DNA from: Conexibacter arvalis
GTDB lineage: Bacteria; Actinomycetota; Thermoleophilia; Solirubrobacterales; Solirubrobacteraceae
Assembly: GCF_014199525.1 (NCBI RefSeq)
Contig: NZ_JACHNU010000004.1
Span: 124,001 to 188,000 of the forward strand
Reading direction: 5' to 3'
Length of the DNA stretch: 64,000 bases
The position numbers were made by a program, and so were the translations under genes. A model generated the notes under the pieces. That model was given only the letters and a program-made list of their open reading frames with translations. It was not told the DNA's origin and searched no databases. Below, piece after piece: positions 49,331 through 56,494 of this stretch (the first letter of the stretch is position 1; every line of letters starts with the position of its first letter).

Positions 49331-49461
49331 CCAGGCGCCTCACCGCCGCCCGCGCAACGCGCCGCGCACGGCGGCGTCGTGCACCAGGCGCCTCACCGCC
49401 GCCCGCGCAACGCGCCGCGCACGGCGGCGTCGTGCACCAGGCGCCTCACCGCCGCCCGCGC
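49331..49461 (+). repeat. 53-bp tandem repeat at the 3' end of a membrane-protein gene
   Basis: Units start at CCAGGCGCCTCACCGCCGCC (49331, 49384, 49437), period 53, about 2.5 copies. The last copy contains the stop of the minus-strand gene ending at 49446. Each full unit includes a GCCGC...GCGGC hairpin. Confidence 0.75.
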
Positions 49462-50930
49462 CACACGACGCGCCCAGCCCTGTCGCGCCAGGTCTCGCCG
49501 ACGACCCGGACGCGGCCGGCGCCGCGCGGGACCGAGACGGCCGCGAGGTTGCCGCGCACGGTCACGGTCCGCCGCAGGCCGTCGGCGAAGGCCAGCTCGA
49601 CCGTCGCAGCCGCGTCGGGCACGATGCCGTGGACGAGCGACCAGCCGCGTCTGCGACCGGCGCTGCGGGAGCCCCACCCGCCGCGGACGCGGTCGGATGT
49701 GATGCCGCCGTAGATCGCGAGCCGCGAGTCGACGAGCATCACGTGGACCTCTCTCGCCACCCGCCGCCGCACCCGCTCGAGCCGCGCCGCCTCGCGTCGC
49801 AGGCGCGGGGTCGTCGACCGCAGGCAGCCGTCCGGAGGCTTCGGCAGCTGCCGCCGCATCGTGACGAGGAAGAGCGGCCGGCCGTCGGGCGCGGTCCCGG
49901 TCCGGCGCAGCGCGCCGAGGTCGATCTCGCCGCGGTACGGCATCAGGAACGGCCGCGCGAAGCGCCCGCGGGGATCGCCTCTGCCGAGCAGCCGCCGGAC
50001 CAGCCACGCCGGCCGGTCGTCGGGCCGCTGGGCGCGCCGCAGGGCGCCGTACCCCTCGCGAATCGCCGGCGGGAACGGCAGCGCGGCGTCTGACAGCGTC
50101 ACGTCGTCGATCCCGGGCGGCTCGCAGCCGCGCGGCAGGAAGCCGGCGCTGCCGGCGCCGCCGTTGGGGATCCCGACGGCGCCCAGCTCGCGGCCGGCAC
50201 CGTCGAAGGCGACCGCGCGCGCCATCGGGTTGGCCTCCGTCACCTCGCCGACCCAGAGCGCGAACGGCCGCTCGACGCCGATCGCGTCGAGGAGCCGACG
50301 GTCGTGCATGCGCACGATCCGCGCCGGCTCGGCGACCCGCCGCTCGCCGTGACCGTGCGCCAGCGTGACGCGCGCGGCAGCCGGCGAGACCGCGCCGAGC
50401 AACGTCGAGGGACCGCGACCGCCGAGCCGGTCGAGATAGCCCTGCCAGTCGATCGCCCGCCCCTCGCGCGGCACGTCGACCGCGCAGCCGCCGCCGATGT
50501 TGGCGATCGCCGGGAAGTCGATCGCGACGCACAGCCCGCTCGTCGTCTGGAAGGCGATCAGCTGCCAGCTCCAGCCGCTGTGCGGCTGGCGGCCGCGTCC
50601 GATCACGACCGGTCTGGTCGTCTCGCGCAGCCCGGCGGCGCGCTGCTCCGCGGTCAGCCGCACGTACGTCAGCGTCGGCGGGCCGCCGACCTCACCGCGC
50701 CCGGCGAGCAGCCCGGCCGCGCCGCCGACGCCGGCCAGCGCGACCGTGACGCCGCCGGCCAGCAGCAGCGTGCGCCCGGAGCGGCGCCGCAGCCACGCGA
50801 TCGGACCGCGCCCGCCGCGCCGTTCAGGCCGACCTCCGCTCGGGAGGAGGCGTCGCAGGCCGCGGCGCGCCGTCTGCCGCTCGGCGGCGTCACGCAGCTC
50901 GCTGCCGAGGCGCGGGATCAGGTCGCTCAT
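49446..50930 (-). CDS. ECF-sigma-associated membrane protein (second module)
   Basis: 494 residues. Cytoplasmic basic N-terminus (about 1-52), one membrane helix (TLLLAGGVTVALAGVGGAAG) and a large extracytoplasmic domain with scattered Cys (GLCVAIDF, GGGCAVDV, RGCEPPG, DGCLRS). No known domain recognised. ATG 50930 overlaps the sigma gene stop (ATGA). By layout it is the sensor or anti-sigma partner of that sigma factor. The 3' end lies in a 53-bp tandem repeat. Confidence 0.7.
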   Translation of the reverse strand: MSDLIPRLGSELRDAAERQTARRGLRRLLPSGGRPERRGGRGPIAWLRRRSGRTLLLAGGVTVALAGVGGAAGLLAGRGEVGGPPTLTYVRLTAEQRAAGLRETTRPVVIGRGRQPHSGWSWQLIAFQTTSGLCVAIDFPAIANIGGGCAVDVPREGRAIDWQGYLDRLGGRGPSTLLGAVSPAAARVTLAHGHGERRVAEPARIVRMHDRRLLDAIGVERPFALWVGEVTEANPMARAVAFDGAGRELGAVGIPNGGAGSAGFLPRGCEPPGIDDVTLSDAALPFPPAIREGYGALRRAQRPDDRPAWLVRRLLGRGDPRGRFARPFLMPYRGEIDLGALRRTGTAPDGRPLFLVTMRRQLPKPPDGCLRSTTPRLRREAARLERVRRRVAREVHVMLVDSRLAIYGGITSDRVRGGWGSRSAGRRRGWSLVHGIVPDAAATVELAFADGLRRTVTVRGNLAAVSVPRGAGRVRVVGETWRDRAGRVVWRGRR

Positions 50931-51490
50931 GCTTCCTCCTCCAAGTGGGCGCGCAGCGTCGCGAGGCCGCGGCTGACGCGCTGGCGCACGACCGCCTCAG
51001 AGCAGCTCAGCTCGCGCGCGATCTCGGGATAGTCGCGCTCGTCGAGGATCCGCGCGACGACCGCCTCCCGCTGCGCCGCCGGCAGCCCGTCGAGCAGCCG
51101 CAGCAGCGGCCTGCGCCCGCCGGCGGCGAGGTCGGCGAGCGTCTCGACCCGCTCGAGGTCGTCGTCGGTCACCTGCAGCGGCTGCATCCGGAGCCGGCGC
51201 CGGGCGCGATCGGCGACGACCCCGCGTCGGGCGGCGTCGGCGAGCTTGTTGCGGGCGATCGCGAACAGCCACGCCGCCGCCGGCGCCTCGCTCGGCCGGT
51301 AGCGGCGGCTGCCGCGCAGCGCGGCCGCGAACGTCTCGGCGGCGAGGTCGGCCGCTGCCTCCGGCTGGCGCGTGCGGACCGCGAAGTAGGCGAGCACCGC
51401 CTCGGCGTAGCGGAGGTAGAACAGCTCGAAGGCGCGCGGCTCGCCGGCGGTCGCGCGCAGCAGCTCCTCGTCGGTGCGGGCGTCGTCCAT
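50927..51490 (-). CDS. ECF-type RNA polymerase sigma factor (second module)
   Basis: 187 residues. Region 2: [56 protein letters not shown]; region 4: LPAAQREAVVARILDERDYP and EIARELSCSEAVVRQRVSRG. It is co-translated with the downstream membrane protein, the same plan as the pair at 35.8-37.5 kb, so the two modules are probably paralogous. Confidence 0.9.
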   Translation of the reverse strand: MDDARTDEELLRATAGEPRAFELFYLRYAEAVLAYFAVRTRQPEAAADLAAETFAAALRGSRRYRPSEAPAAAWLFAIARNKLADAARRGVVADRARRRLRMQPLQVTDDDLERVETLADLAAGGRRPLLRLLDGLPAAQREAVVARILDERDYPEIARELSCSEAVVRQRVSRGLATLRAHLEEEA

Positions 51491-51622
51491 CTCATCCGAC
51501 TCAATCGCACGACAAGTGCGCGTGTGACAGACCGTTCGCCAGGCGGCCGGCGGCCCAAGAGCCCGGCCCCTCGGCCGCCGGCGCCGCGGACTCCTGCGTG
51601 TTTGGCGCGCAGGATCGCCGAC

Positions 51623-51628
51623 TATGCT
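51623..51628 (+). promoter_or_regulatory. -10 element (TATGCT) of the ROK kinase gene
   Basis: TATGCT followed by GGCCCC and ATG 51635. The same GGCCCC-ATG arrangement follows TAGGCT at 60602. Leaderless start. Confidence 0.55.
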
Positions 51629-51634
51629 GGCCCC

Positions 51635-52591
51635 ATGTCAGCACGCGGCGGGATCGACCTCGGCGGGACGAAGATCCAGACGGTCGTCGTCGACGAGGAC
51701 AACCGGGTCCTCGGACAGGCGCGCCGCGCGACGCCGCTGAAGGGCGGGCCGCAGGACGTCGCCGAGGCGATGGCGGCCGCCCTGCGCGACGCGGCGGCCG
51801 AGGCCGGCGTCGAGCCGCGCGAGCTGACCGGCGTCGGCGTCGGCTCGCCCGGCGCGATCGACGCAAGCGCCGGCTCGGTCGGCCAGGCCCGCAACCTGCC
51901 CGACTGGGAGGGCGTCTTCCCGCTCGCGGCCGCCCTGACCGACGCGCTGGAGGGCGTGCCGGTGAGACTCGGCAACGACGTCTCGGTCGCGACCGACGCG
52001 GAGGTCGCGCTCGGCGCCGGCAGGGACGCGCGCTCGCTGCTCGGCGTCTTCTGGGGCACCGGCGTCGGCGGCGGCGTCGTGCTGGAGGGCAGGACGTGGG
52101 ACGGCGAGGGCGCCGCCGGCGAGATCGGCCACATGGTCGTCAAGCAGGGCGGCGCGAGATGCCCGTGCGGCCGCCGCGGCTGCCTGGAGGCGTACGCGGG
52201 GCGCGGCGCGATGGAGGCACGCGCCCGCAGGCGCCACCAGGAGGGTGAGAAGACCGACCTCTTCCACCTGATGAGGAAGCACGACAGACCGCGGCTGACG
52301 AGCGGCATCTGGGCGCGCGCGCTCGCGCACGGCGACAAGCTCGCGATCGAGCTGGTCGACGAGGCGGTCGAGGCGCTCGGCACCGGCGTCGCCTCCGCGG
52401 TCAACCTGCTCGACGTGCAGGTCGTGATCATCGGCGGCGGCCTCGGGCTGCGGCTGGGCGAGGAGTACCGCGCGCGGATCGCCGACGCGATGATGCCCCA
52501 CCTCTTCAACGACGACCGCCCGCCGGACGTGCGGCTGGCGGCGCTCGGCGACCTCGGCGGCGCGATCGGCGCCGCGCTCCTGGTCGCCTGA
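51635..52591 (+). CDS. ROK-family sugar kinase (glucokinase-like)
   Basis: 318 residues. ATP/phosphate segment GGIDLGGTKIQTVVVD, sugar-binding VRLGNDVSVATDAEVALGAG with the catalytic Asp, GTGVGGGVVLEG, and the ROK zinc motif GEIGHMVVKQGGARCPCGRR with GCLEAYAGRGA. Zinc ligands (His and three Cys) are complete, and no DNA-binding N-domain is present, so it is a kinase and not a ROK repressor. Glucose is the likeliest substrate (inference). ATG 51635 with TATGCT 6 nt upstream. Confidence 0.9.
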   Translation: MSARGGIDLGGTKIQTVVVDEDNRVLGQARRATPLKGGPQDVAEAMAAALRDAAAEAGVEPRELTGVGVGSPGAIDASAGSVGQARNLPDWEGVFPLAAALTDALEGVPVRLGNDVSVATDAEVALGAGRDARSLLGVFWGTGVGGGVVLEGRTWDGEGAAGEIGHMVVKQGGARCPCGRRGCLEAYAGRGAMEARARRRHQEGEKTDLFHLMRKHDRPRLTSGIWARALAHGDKLAIELVDEAVEALGTGVASAVNLLDVQVVIIGGGLGLRLGEEYRARIADAMMPHLFNDDRPPDVRLAALGDLGGAIGAALLVA

Positions 52592-52606
52592 CGCGCCCGA
52601 CCCGGA

Positions 52607-52651
52607 CCAATGGCGCCCTGGGGGTGATATGCACCCCCAAAGCGCCACTCC
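52607..52651. repeat. Palindromic repeat element, copy 2
   Basis: Arms TGGCGCCCTGGGGGTG (52611-52626) and CACCCCCAAAGCGCCA (52632-52647) pair at 14 of 16 positions. Read on the minus strand it matches the element at 33795-33837, including the central GCATATCACCCCCAG. It lies just after the ROK gene stop. Confidence 0.75.
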
Positions 52652-52669
52652 TCCCCACGCGCGGGGCGG

Positions 52670-52870
52670 CTACGGCGCGTTCGGCGCCGGGTCCTCGTTG
52701 TCGCGCTCCTCGGGCGGCGGGGTGCCCTCGCCCTCGTAGTCGACGTCGCTGTCGAGCGGCGGCGCGTCGGCGGTGATCATGTCGTCGTCGTCCGGCGGGT
52801 TGCTCGACTGCGCGTCGCCGAGCGACGCCTCGCCGTGACCGACGCGATCGGCTTCCTTCGTGCGATCGGC
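52670..52870 (-). CDS. Small acidic protein, start codon unresolved
   Basis: A 66-codon frame ending in TAG at 52670 with almost fully GC third positions: ADRTKEADRVGHGEASLGDA, then QSSNPPDDDDMITADAPPLD and an acidic Pro-rich end. A TGA lies directly before it, and no ATG or GTG precedes the internal Met. An ATG at 52874 is one frame off (ATGAGCC), so a one-base indel at the start is likely, or a shorter product begins at the internal ATG. Unknown function. Confidence 0.45.
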   Translation of the reverse strand, partial: ADRTKEADRVGHGEASLGDAQSSNPPDDDDMITADAPPLDSDVDYEGEGTPPPEERDNEDPAPNAP

Positions 52871-52964
52871 TCATGGCGGGAGTCTGCCCCGGCCGCGGCG
52901 CCGCGATGCGCCGAACGCGGCCGTCCGACGCGGCCGCCCGAGCGCGGCGATCTTCACAGAACGC

Positions 52965-53023
52965 TAACCGGAGCGGCCGCTCCCCTTGTGCTACCTTGCG
53001 CAACCGGATCAACCACTCCGGTT
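52965..53023. promoter_or_regulatory. Operator/promoter region of the DHA2-TetR pair
   Basis: AACCGGA (53002-53008) and TCCGGTT (53017-53023) are exact inverted arms 8 bp apart, just downstream of a TACCTT -10 box (52992-52997). Another AACCGGA half-site (52965-52971) leads into the perfect palindrome GGAGCGGCCGCTCC (52970-52983). This is the expected target of the TetR regulator encoded downstream. Confidence 0.6.
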
Positions 53024-53048
53024 ACATCAAGGGACGGAAGAAGACCGC

Positions 53049-54527
53049 ATGTCAACACAGGCCCCAGCCGCATCCGCGCAGGCCTCGAGCACGGAGACGA
53101 ACCGCTGGGTCGTGCTCGTGCTCGTCTGCCTCGCCCAGTTCATGGTCGTGCTCGACGCGACGATCGTGAACGTCGCGCTGCCGTCGATCCAGTCGGACCT
53201 GAACTTCAGCCCGGGCAACCTCGCCTGGATCATCAACTCCTACACGCTGCTCTTCGGCGGCTTCCTGCTGCTCGGCGGCCGCGCCGCCGACCTCTTCGGG
53301 CGCAAGCGCGTCTTCCTCGCCGGCGTCGTCCTCTTCAGCATCGCGTCGATGCTGTGCGGGCTGGCGCAGTCGCAGGGGACGCTGATCGCCTTCCGCGCCC
53401 TCCAGGGCCTCGGCGCCGCGCTCGTCTCCCCCGCCGCGCTCTCGATCATCATGACCACCTTCGCCGACGGCGCCGAGCGCACGAAGGCGCTCGCCGTCTG
53501 GGGCGCGATCGCCGCCTCCGGCTCGGCCTTCGGCCTGCTGCTCGGCGGCTTCCTGACCGAGTCGCTGTCGTGGGAGTGGATCTTCATCGTCAACGTCCCG
53601 ATCGGCATCGCCGCCTTCCTCTTCTCGCTCAGACTGATCCCCGAGTCCAAGGGCGAGAGCGACGGCCAGAGCTTCGACCTCGTCGGCGCGCTGCTCGTCA
53701 CCGGCGGCCTCGTGTCGCTCGTCTACGCGATCGTCAAGGCCGGCGAGGAGAGCTGGGGCTCGAGCGCGACGCTCGGCTTCGGCGCGCTGGGCATCGTGCT
53801 GCTGATCGCCTTCATCGCGATAGAGACCCGCCATCGCGACCCGCTCGTGCGGCTCGGGATCTTCAAGATCCGCTCGCTCTCGACCTCCAACGGCGTGATG
53901 CTCGTCGTCGCCGGCGGCATGTTCGCGATGTTCTTCTTCGCGACGATCTACGTCCAGGAGGTGATGGGCTACTCGCCGCTGAAGGCCGGCCTCGCCTTCC
54001 TGCCGTTCACCGTCGGCATCATCGCCGGCTCGGTGATGGCCCAGCAGCTGATCCCGCGGATCGGCGTGCGGCTGCAGATCCTTGGCGGCCTCACGCTGGC
54101 CGCGATCGGCCTGCTGCTGATGACGCGGATCACGCCGGAGGGCTCCTACGCCGCCGAGCTGCTGCCGGCCGTGATCGTGATGTCGATCGGCATGGGCAAC
54201 ACGTTCGTCCCGCTGACGCTGCTGGCGACGACGAACGTCGAGGCCGAGGACGCCGGGCTCGCCTCCGGCCTCTTCAACACCTCCCAGCAGATCGGCGGCG
54301 CGCTCGGCCTCTCGATCCTCTCGACGCTCGCCGCGTCGCGGACCGACGGCCTGATCGCGGACGGCTCCAACCCGGTCGGCGCGCTCGTCGACGGCTACCA
54401 CCTCGCCTTCCTGATCGGCGCGGTCTTCATCGCCGCCGGCGCCGCCGCGATCGTCCTGCTGATCCGCAGAAGGGACGTCGCGTCGATCAACGCGGCCGAG
54501 GCCGGGCAGGTCCAGATGGCGCACTGA
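53049..54527 (+). CDS. MFS multidrug efflux transporter, DHA2 (14-TM) type
   Basis: 492 residues. VVLVLVCLAQFMVVLDATIV, LLGGRAADLFGRKRVFLAG (motif A), FRALQGLGAALVSPAALSI (motif C region) and SWEWIFIVNVPIG define the EmrB/QacA branch. ATG 53049 follows GGAAGAAG; the TACCTT box and inverted repeat lie upstream, so the start at 52986 is rejected. The TetR gene begins 47 bp after its stop, and the pair likely forms one drug-inducible operon. Substrate unknown. Confidence 0.9.
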   Translation: MSTQAPAASAQASSTETNRWVVLVLVCLAQFMVVLDATIVNVALPSIQSDLNFSPGNLAWIINSYTLLFGGFLLLGGRAADLFGRKRVFLAGVVLFSIASMLCGLAQSQGTLIAFRALQGLGAALVSPAALSIIMTTFADGAERTKALAVWGAIAASGSAFGLLLGGFLTESLSWEWIFIVNVPIGIAAFLFSLRLIPESKGESDGQSFDLVGALLVTGGLVSLVYAIVKAGEESWGSSATLGFGALGIVLLIAFIAIETRHRDPLVRLGIFKIRSLSTSNGVMLVVAGGMFAMFFFATIYVQEVMGYSPLKAGLAFLPFTVGIIAGSVMAQQLIPRIGVRLQILGGLTLAAIGLLLMTRITPEGSYAAELLPAVIVMSIGMGNTFVPLTLLATTNVEAEDAGLASGLFNTSQQIGGALGLSILSTLAASRTDGLIADGSNPVGALVDGYHLAFLIGAVFIAAGAAAIVLLIRRRDVASINAAEAGQVQMAH

Positions 54528-54574
54528 CGGCGGCGACGGAGGAGCGGACCTCGGTATCGTCGAAGCGAGACGCG

Positions 54575-55225
54575 ATGGCGACGGTCGACACCACACGAGG
54601 CGGCGAGGCGCAGCGGACGCTGCGGGCCGACGCGCGACGCAACCGCGAGCGCGTCCTCGCCGCCGCCTCCGCGGCCTTCGCCGAGGAGGGCTTCGACGTC
54701 GGCGTGGCGGCGATCGCCAGACGCGCCGGCGTCGGCACCGGGACGCTCTTCCGCCACTTCCCGACGAAGCTCGAGCTGGAGGTCGCGGTCGTGCTCGAGC
54801 GCGCCGCCGGGATGAGCGAGAACCTCCAGGCCGCGCTCGCCGAGCCCGATCCGTGGGAGGCGTTCACGACGCTGATGACCCGGATCGTCGAGCAGACCTC
54901 CTCCGACCGCTGCCTCGGCCAGGCGACGAAGCCCGAGCTGCTCGGCGACCCGCGCATCCAGGAGCTGCAGGACGAGCTGCTGCGCGGCGTCGAGGAGATC
55001 CTCAGACGCGGCCGCGACGCCGGCGTCCTGCGCCGCGACGTCACCGCCGAGGACATCCCGGTGCTCGCCTCCGCGATCGGGACGACGATGGAGCGCTTCC
55101 GCACCAGCCAGCCGGAGCTGTGGCGCCGCTACCTCGGCGTCGTGCTCGACGGTCTGCGGGCCGACGGCGCCGCCCCGCTGGAGCCGGGCCCGCCCGGCCC
55201 CGACCTGCTCAGCGGGACCTGCTGA
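54575..55225 (+). CDS. TetR-family transcriptional regulator
   Basis: 216 residues. The N-terminal HTH spans about 20-65 (ADARRNRERVLAAASAAFAE, then GVAAIARRAGVGTGTLFRHF with the typical LFRHFPTK). The C-terminal ligand domain is helical. It probably represses the DHA2 exporter by binding the AACCGGA/TCCGGTT dyad. ATG 54575 is the first start before the conserved part. The last 17 bp overlap the convergent Bcr-type gene. Confidence 0.88.
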   Translation: MATVDTTRGGEAQRTLRADARRNRERVLAAASAAFAEEGFDVGVAAIARRAGVGTGTLFRHFPTKLELEVAVVLERAAGMSENLQAALAEPDPWEAFTTLMTRIVEQTSSDRCLGQATKPELLGDPRIQELQDELLRGVEEILRRGRDAGVLRRDVTAEDIPVLASAIGTTMERFRTSQPELWRRYLGVVLDGLRADGAAPLEPGPPGPDLLSGTC

Positions 55226-56429
55226 GCGATCCCCCGCGCCCGTCCGGCCGCGCCAGCAGCGCGAAGGCCGCGACCGACGCCGCGCCCAATCCGGCGATCA
55301 CGAGCGCGAGCGGCAGCGCCGTCTCCGCGCCGCCGATCCCCGCCAGCGGCGCGAACGCCCCGCCGAGTGCGAACTGCGAGAGGCCCAGCAGCGCCGCGGC
55401 GCTGCCCGCCGTGCTCGGGTCGCCGGCGAGCGCCAGCGCCGTCGCGTTCGGCGCGACGAGGCCGTAGCTGGAGACGATCGCGAAGAACGACGGCAGGATC
55501 GCGACGAGGCCGCCGCCGAGCACGACCGCGGCGAGCAGGCCGGCGGCGCCGGCGACGCCGAGCCACAGCCCCGCGGCGAGCAGCCGCCGCGGAGCGACCG
55601 CTCCCGCCAGCCGTCCGCTGAGCTGCGCGAGCAGGACGATCCCGAGGGCGTTGACGGCGAAGGCGACGCTGAACGCCTGCGCCGACAGCCCGTGGATGTC
55701 CTGCAGGACGAAGGGCGAGCCGGCGATGTAGCAGAACATCATCGCGGCGCCGAGCCCCTGCGCGAGCGTGTAGCCGACGAAGACGCGGTCGCGCAGCAGA
55801 CGCCCGAAGACGCCTATGGTCGCGCCGAAGCCGCCGCGGTGGCGTGCCTGCGCCGGCAGCGTCTCGGGCACCCAGCGCCAGCCGACGAGGAACAGCACGA
55901 CGCCGACCGCCGCCAGTGCCCAGAAGACGCCGCGCCAGTCGGTGACGCCGAGCAGCTGGCCGCCGGCGATCGGGGCGACGATCGGCGAGAGGCCGTTGAC
56001 GAGCGTCAGCAGCGCGAACGCCCGCGCCGCGGCCTCGCCCTCGTGGAGGTCGCGGACGACGGCGCGCGCGATCACGATCCCGGCAGCGCCGGCGGCGCCC
56101 TGGACCAGCCGCAGCGGGATCAGCGTCCAGATCGACGGCGCGACCGCGCACAGCGCGGAGACGAGCGCGTACAGCGCCAGTCCGGCCAGCAGCGGGCGGC
56201 GACGGCCGCGCGCGTCGCTGAGCGGCCCGGCCAGGAGCTGCCCCGCGGCGAGGCCGATCATGCAGGCCGTCAGCGTCAGCTGCGTCATCGGCGCGGAGGT
56301 GCCGAGGTCGCGGCTGAGCTCCGGCAGCCCCGGCAGGTACATGTCGAGCGAGAGCGGCCCGAACGCGGTCAGCGCGCCGAGCGCGACGATCGGCGCGCGC
56401 GTCCGCGAGCGCCGTGTGATGGAGGTCAC
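55209..56429 (-). CDS. MFS drug efflux transporter, Bcr/CflA (12-TM) type
   Basis: 406 residues. APIVALGALTAFGPLSLDMY is the Bcr/CflA opening (LSxDMYLPxxP); GPLSDARGRRRPLLAGLALY is motif A; AAGIVIARAVVRDLHEGEAA and WRGVFWALAAVGV follow. Such pumps export chloramphenicol, bicyclomycin and similar compounds. GTG 56429 faces a divergent EmrB-type gene 65 bp away; the shared gap has three AAAGAT half-sites, so both may be controlled by the MarR regulator at 57985. Confidence 0.88.
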   Translation of the reverse strand: MTSITRRSRTRAPIVALGALTAFGPLSLDMYLPGLPELSRDLGTSAPMTQLTLTACMIGLAAGQLLAGPLSDARGRRRPLLAGLALYALVSALCAVAPSIWTLIPLRLVQGAAGAAGIVIARAVVRDLHEGEAAARAFALLTLVNGLSPIVAPIAGGQLLGVTDWRGVFWALAAVGVVLFLVGWRWVPETLPAQARHRGGFGATIGVFGRLLRDRVFVGYTLAQGLGAAMMFCYIAGSPFVLQDIHGLSAQAFSVAFAVNALGIVLLAQLSGRLAGAVAPRRLLAAGLWLGVAGAAGLLAAVVLGGGLVAILPSFFAIVSSYGLVAPNATALALAGDPSTAGSAAALLGLSQFALGGAFAPLAGIGGAETALPLALVIAGLGAASVAAFALLARPDGRGGSLSRSR

Positions 56430-56435
56430 AGCAGG

Positions 56436-56477
56436 CGAAAGATCGTTCGTGTTCTAATCTTTCGGCACCTAAAGATT
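56436..56477. promoter_or_regulatory. MarR-type operator region between divergent efflux genes
   Basis: CGAAAGAT (56436-56443) is inverted with ATCTTTCG (56457-56464). AATCTTT (56456-56462) is inverted with AAAGATT (56471-56477). Three half-sites lie in an AT-rich pocket, where promoters of both genes must lie. MarR dimers bind such sites. Confidence 0.55.
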
Positions 56478-56494
56478 CCTAGCGTCAGGCCCCG

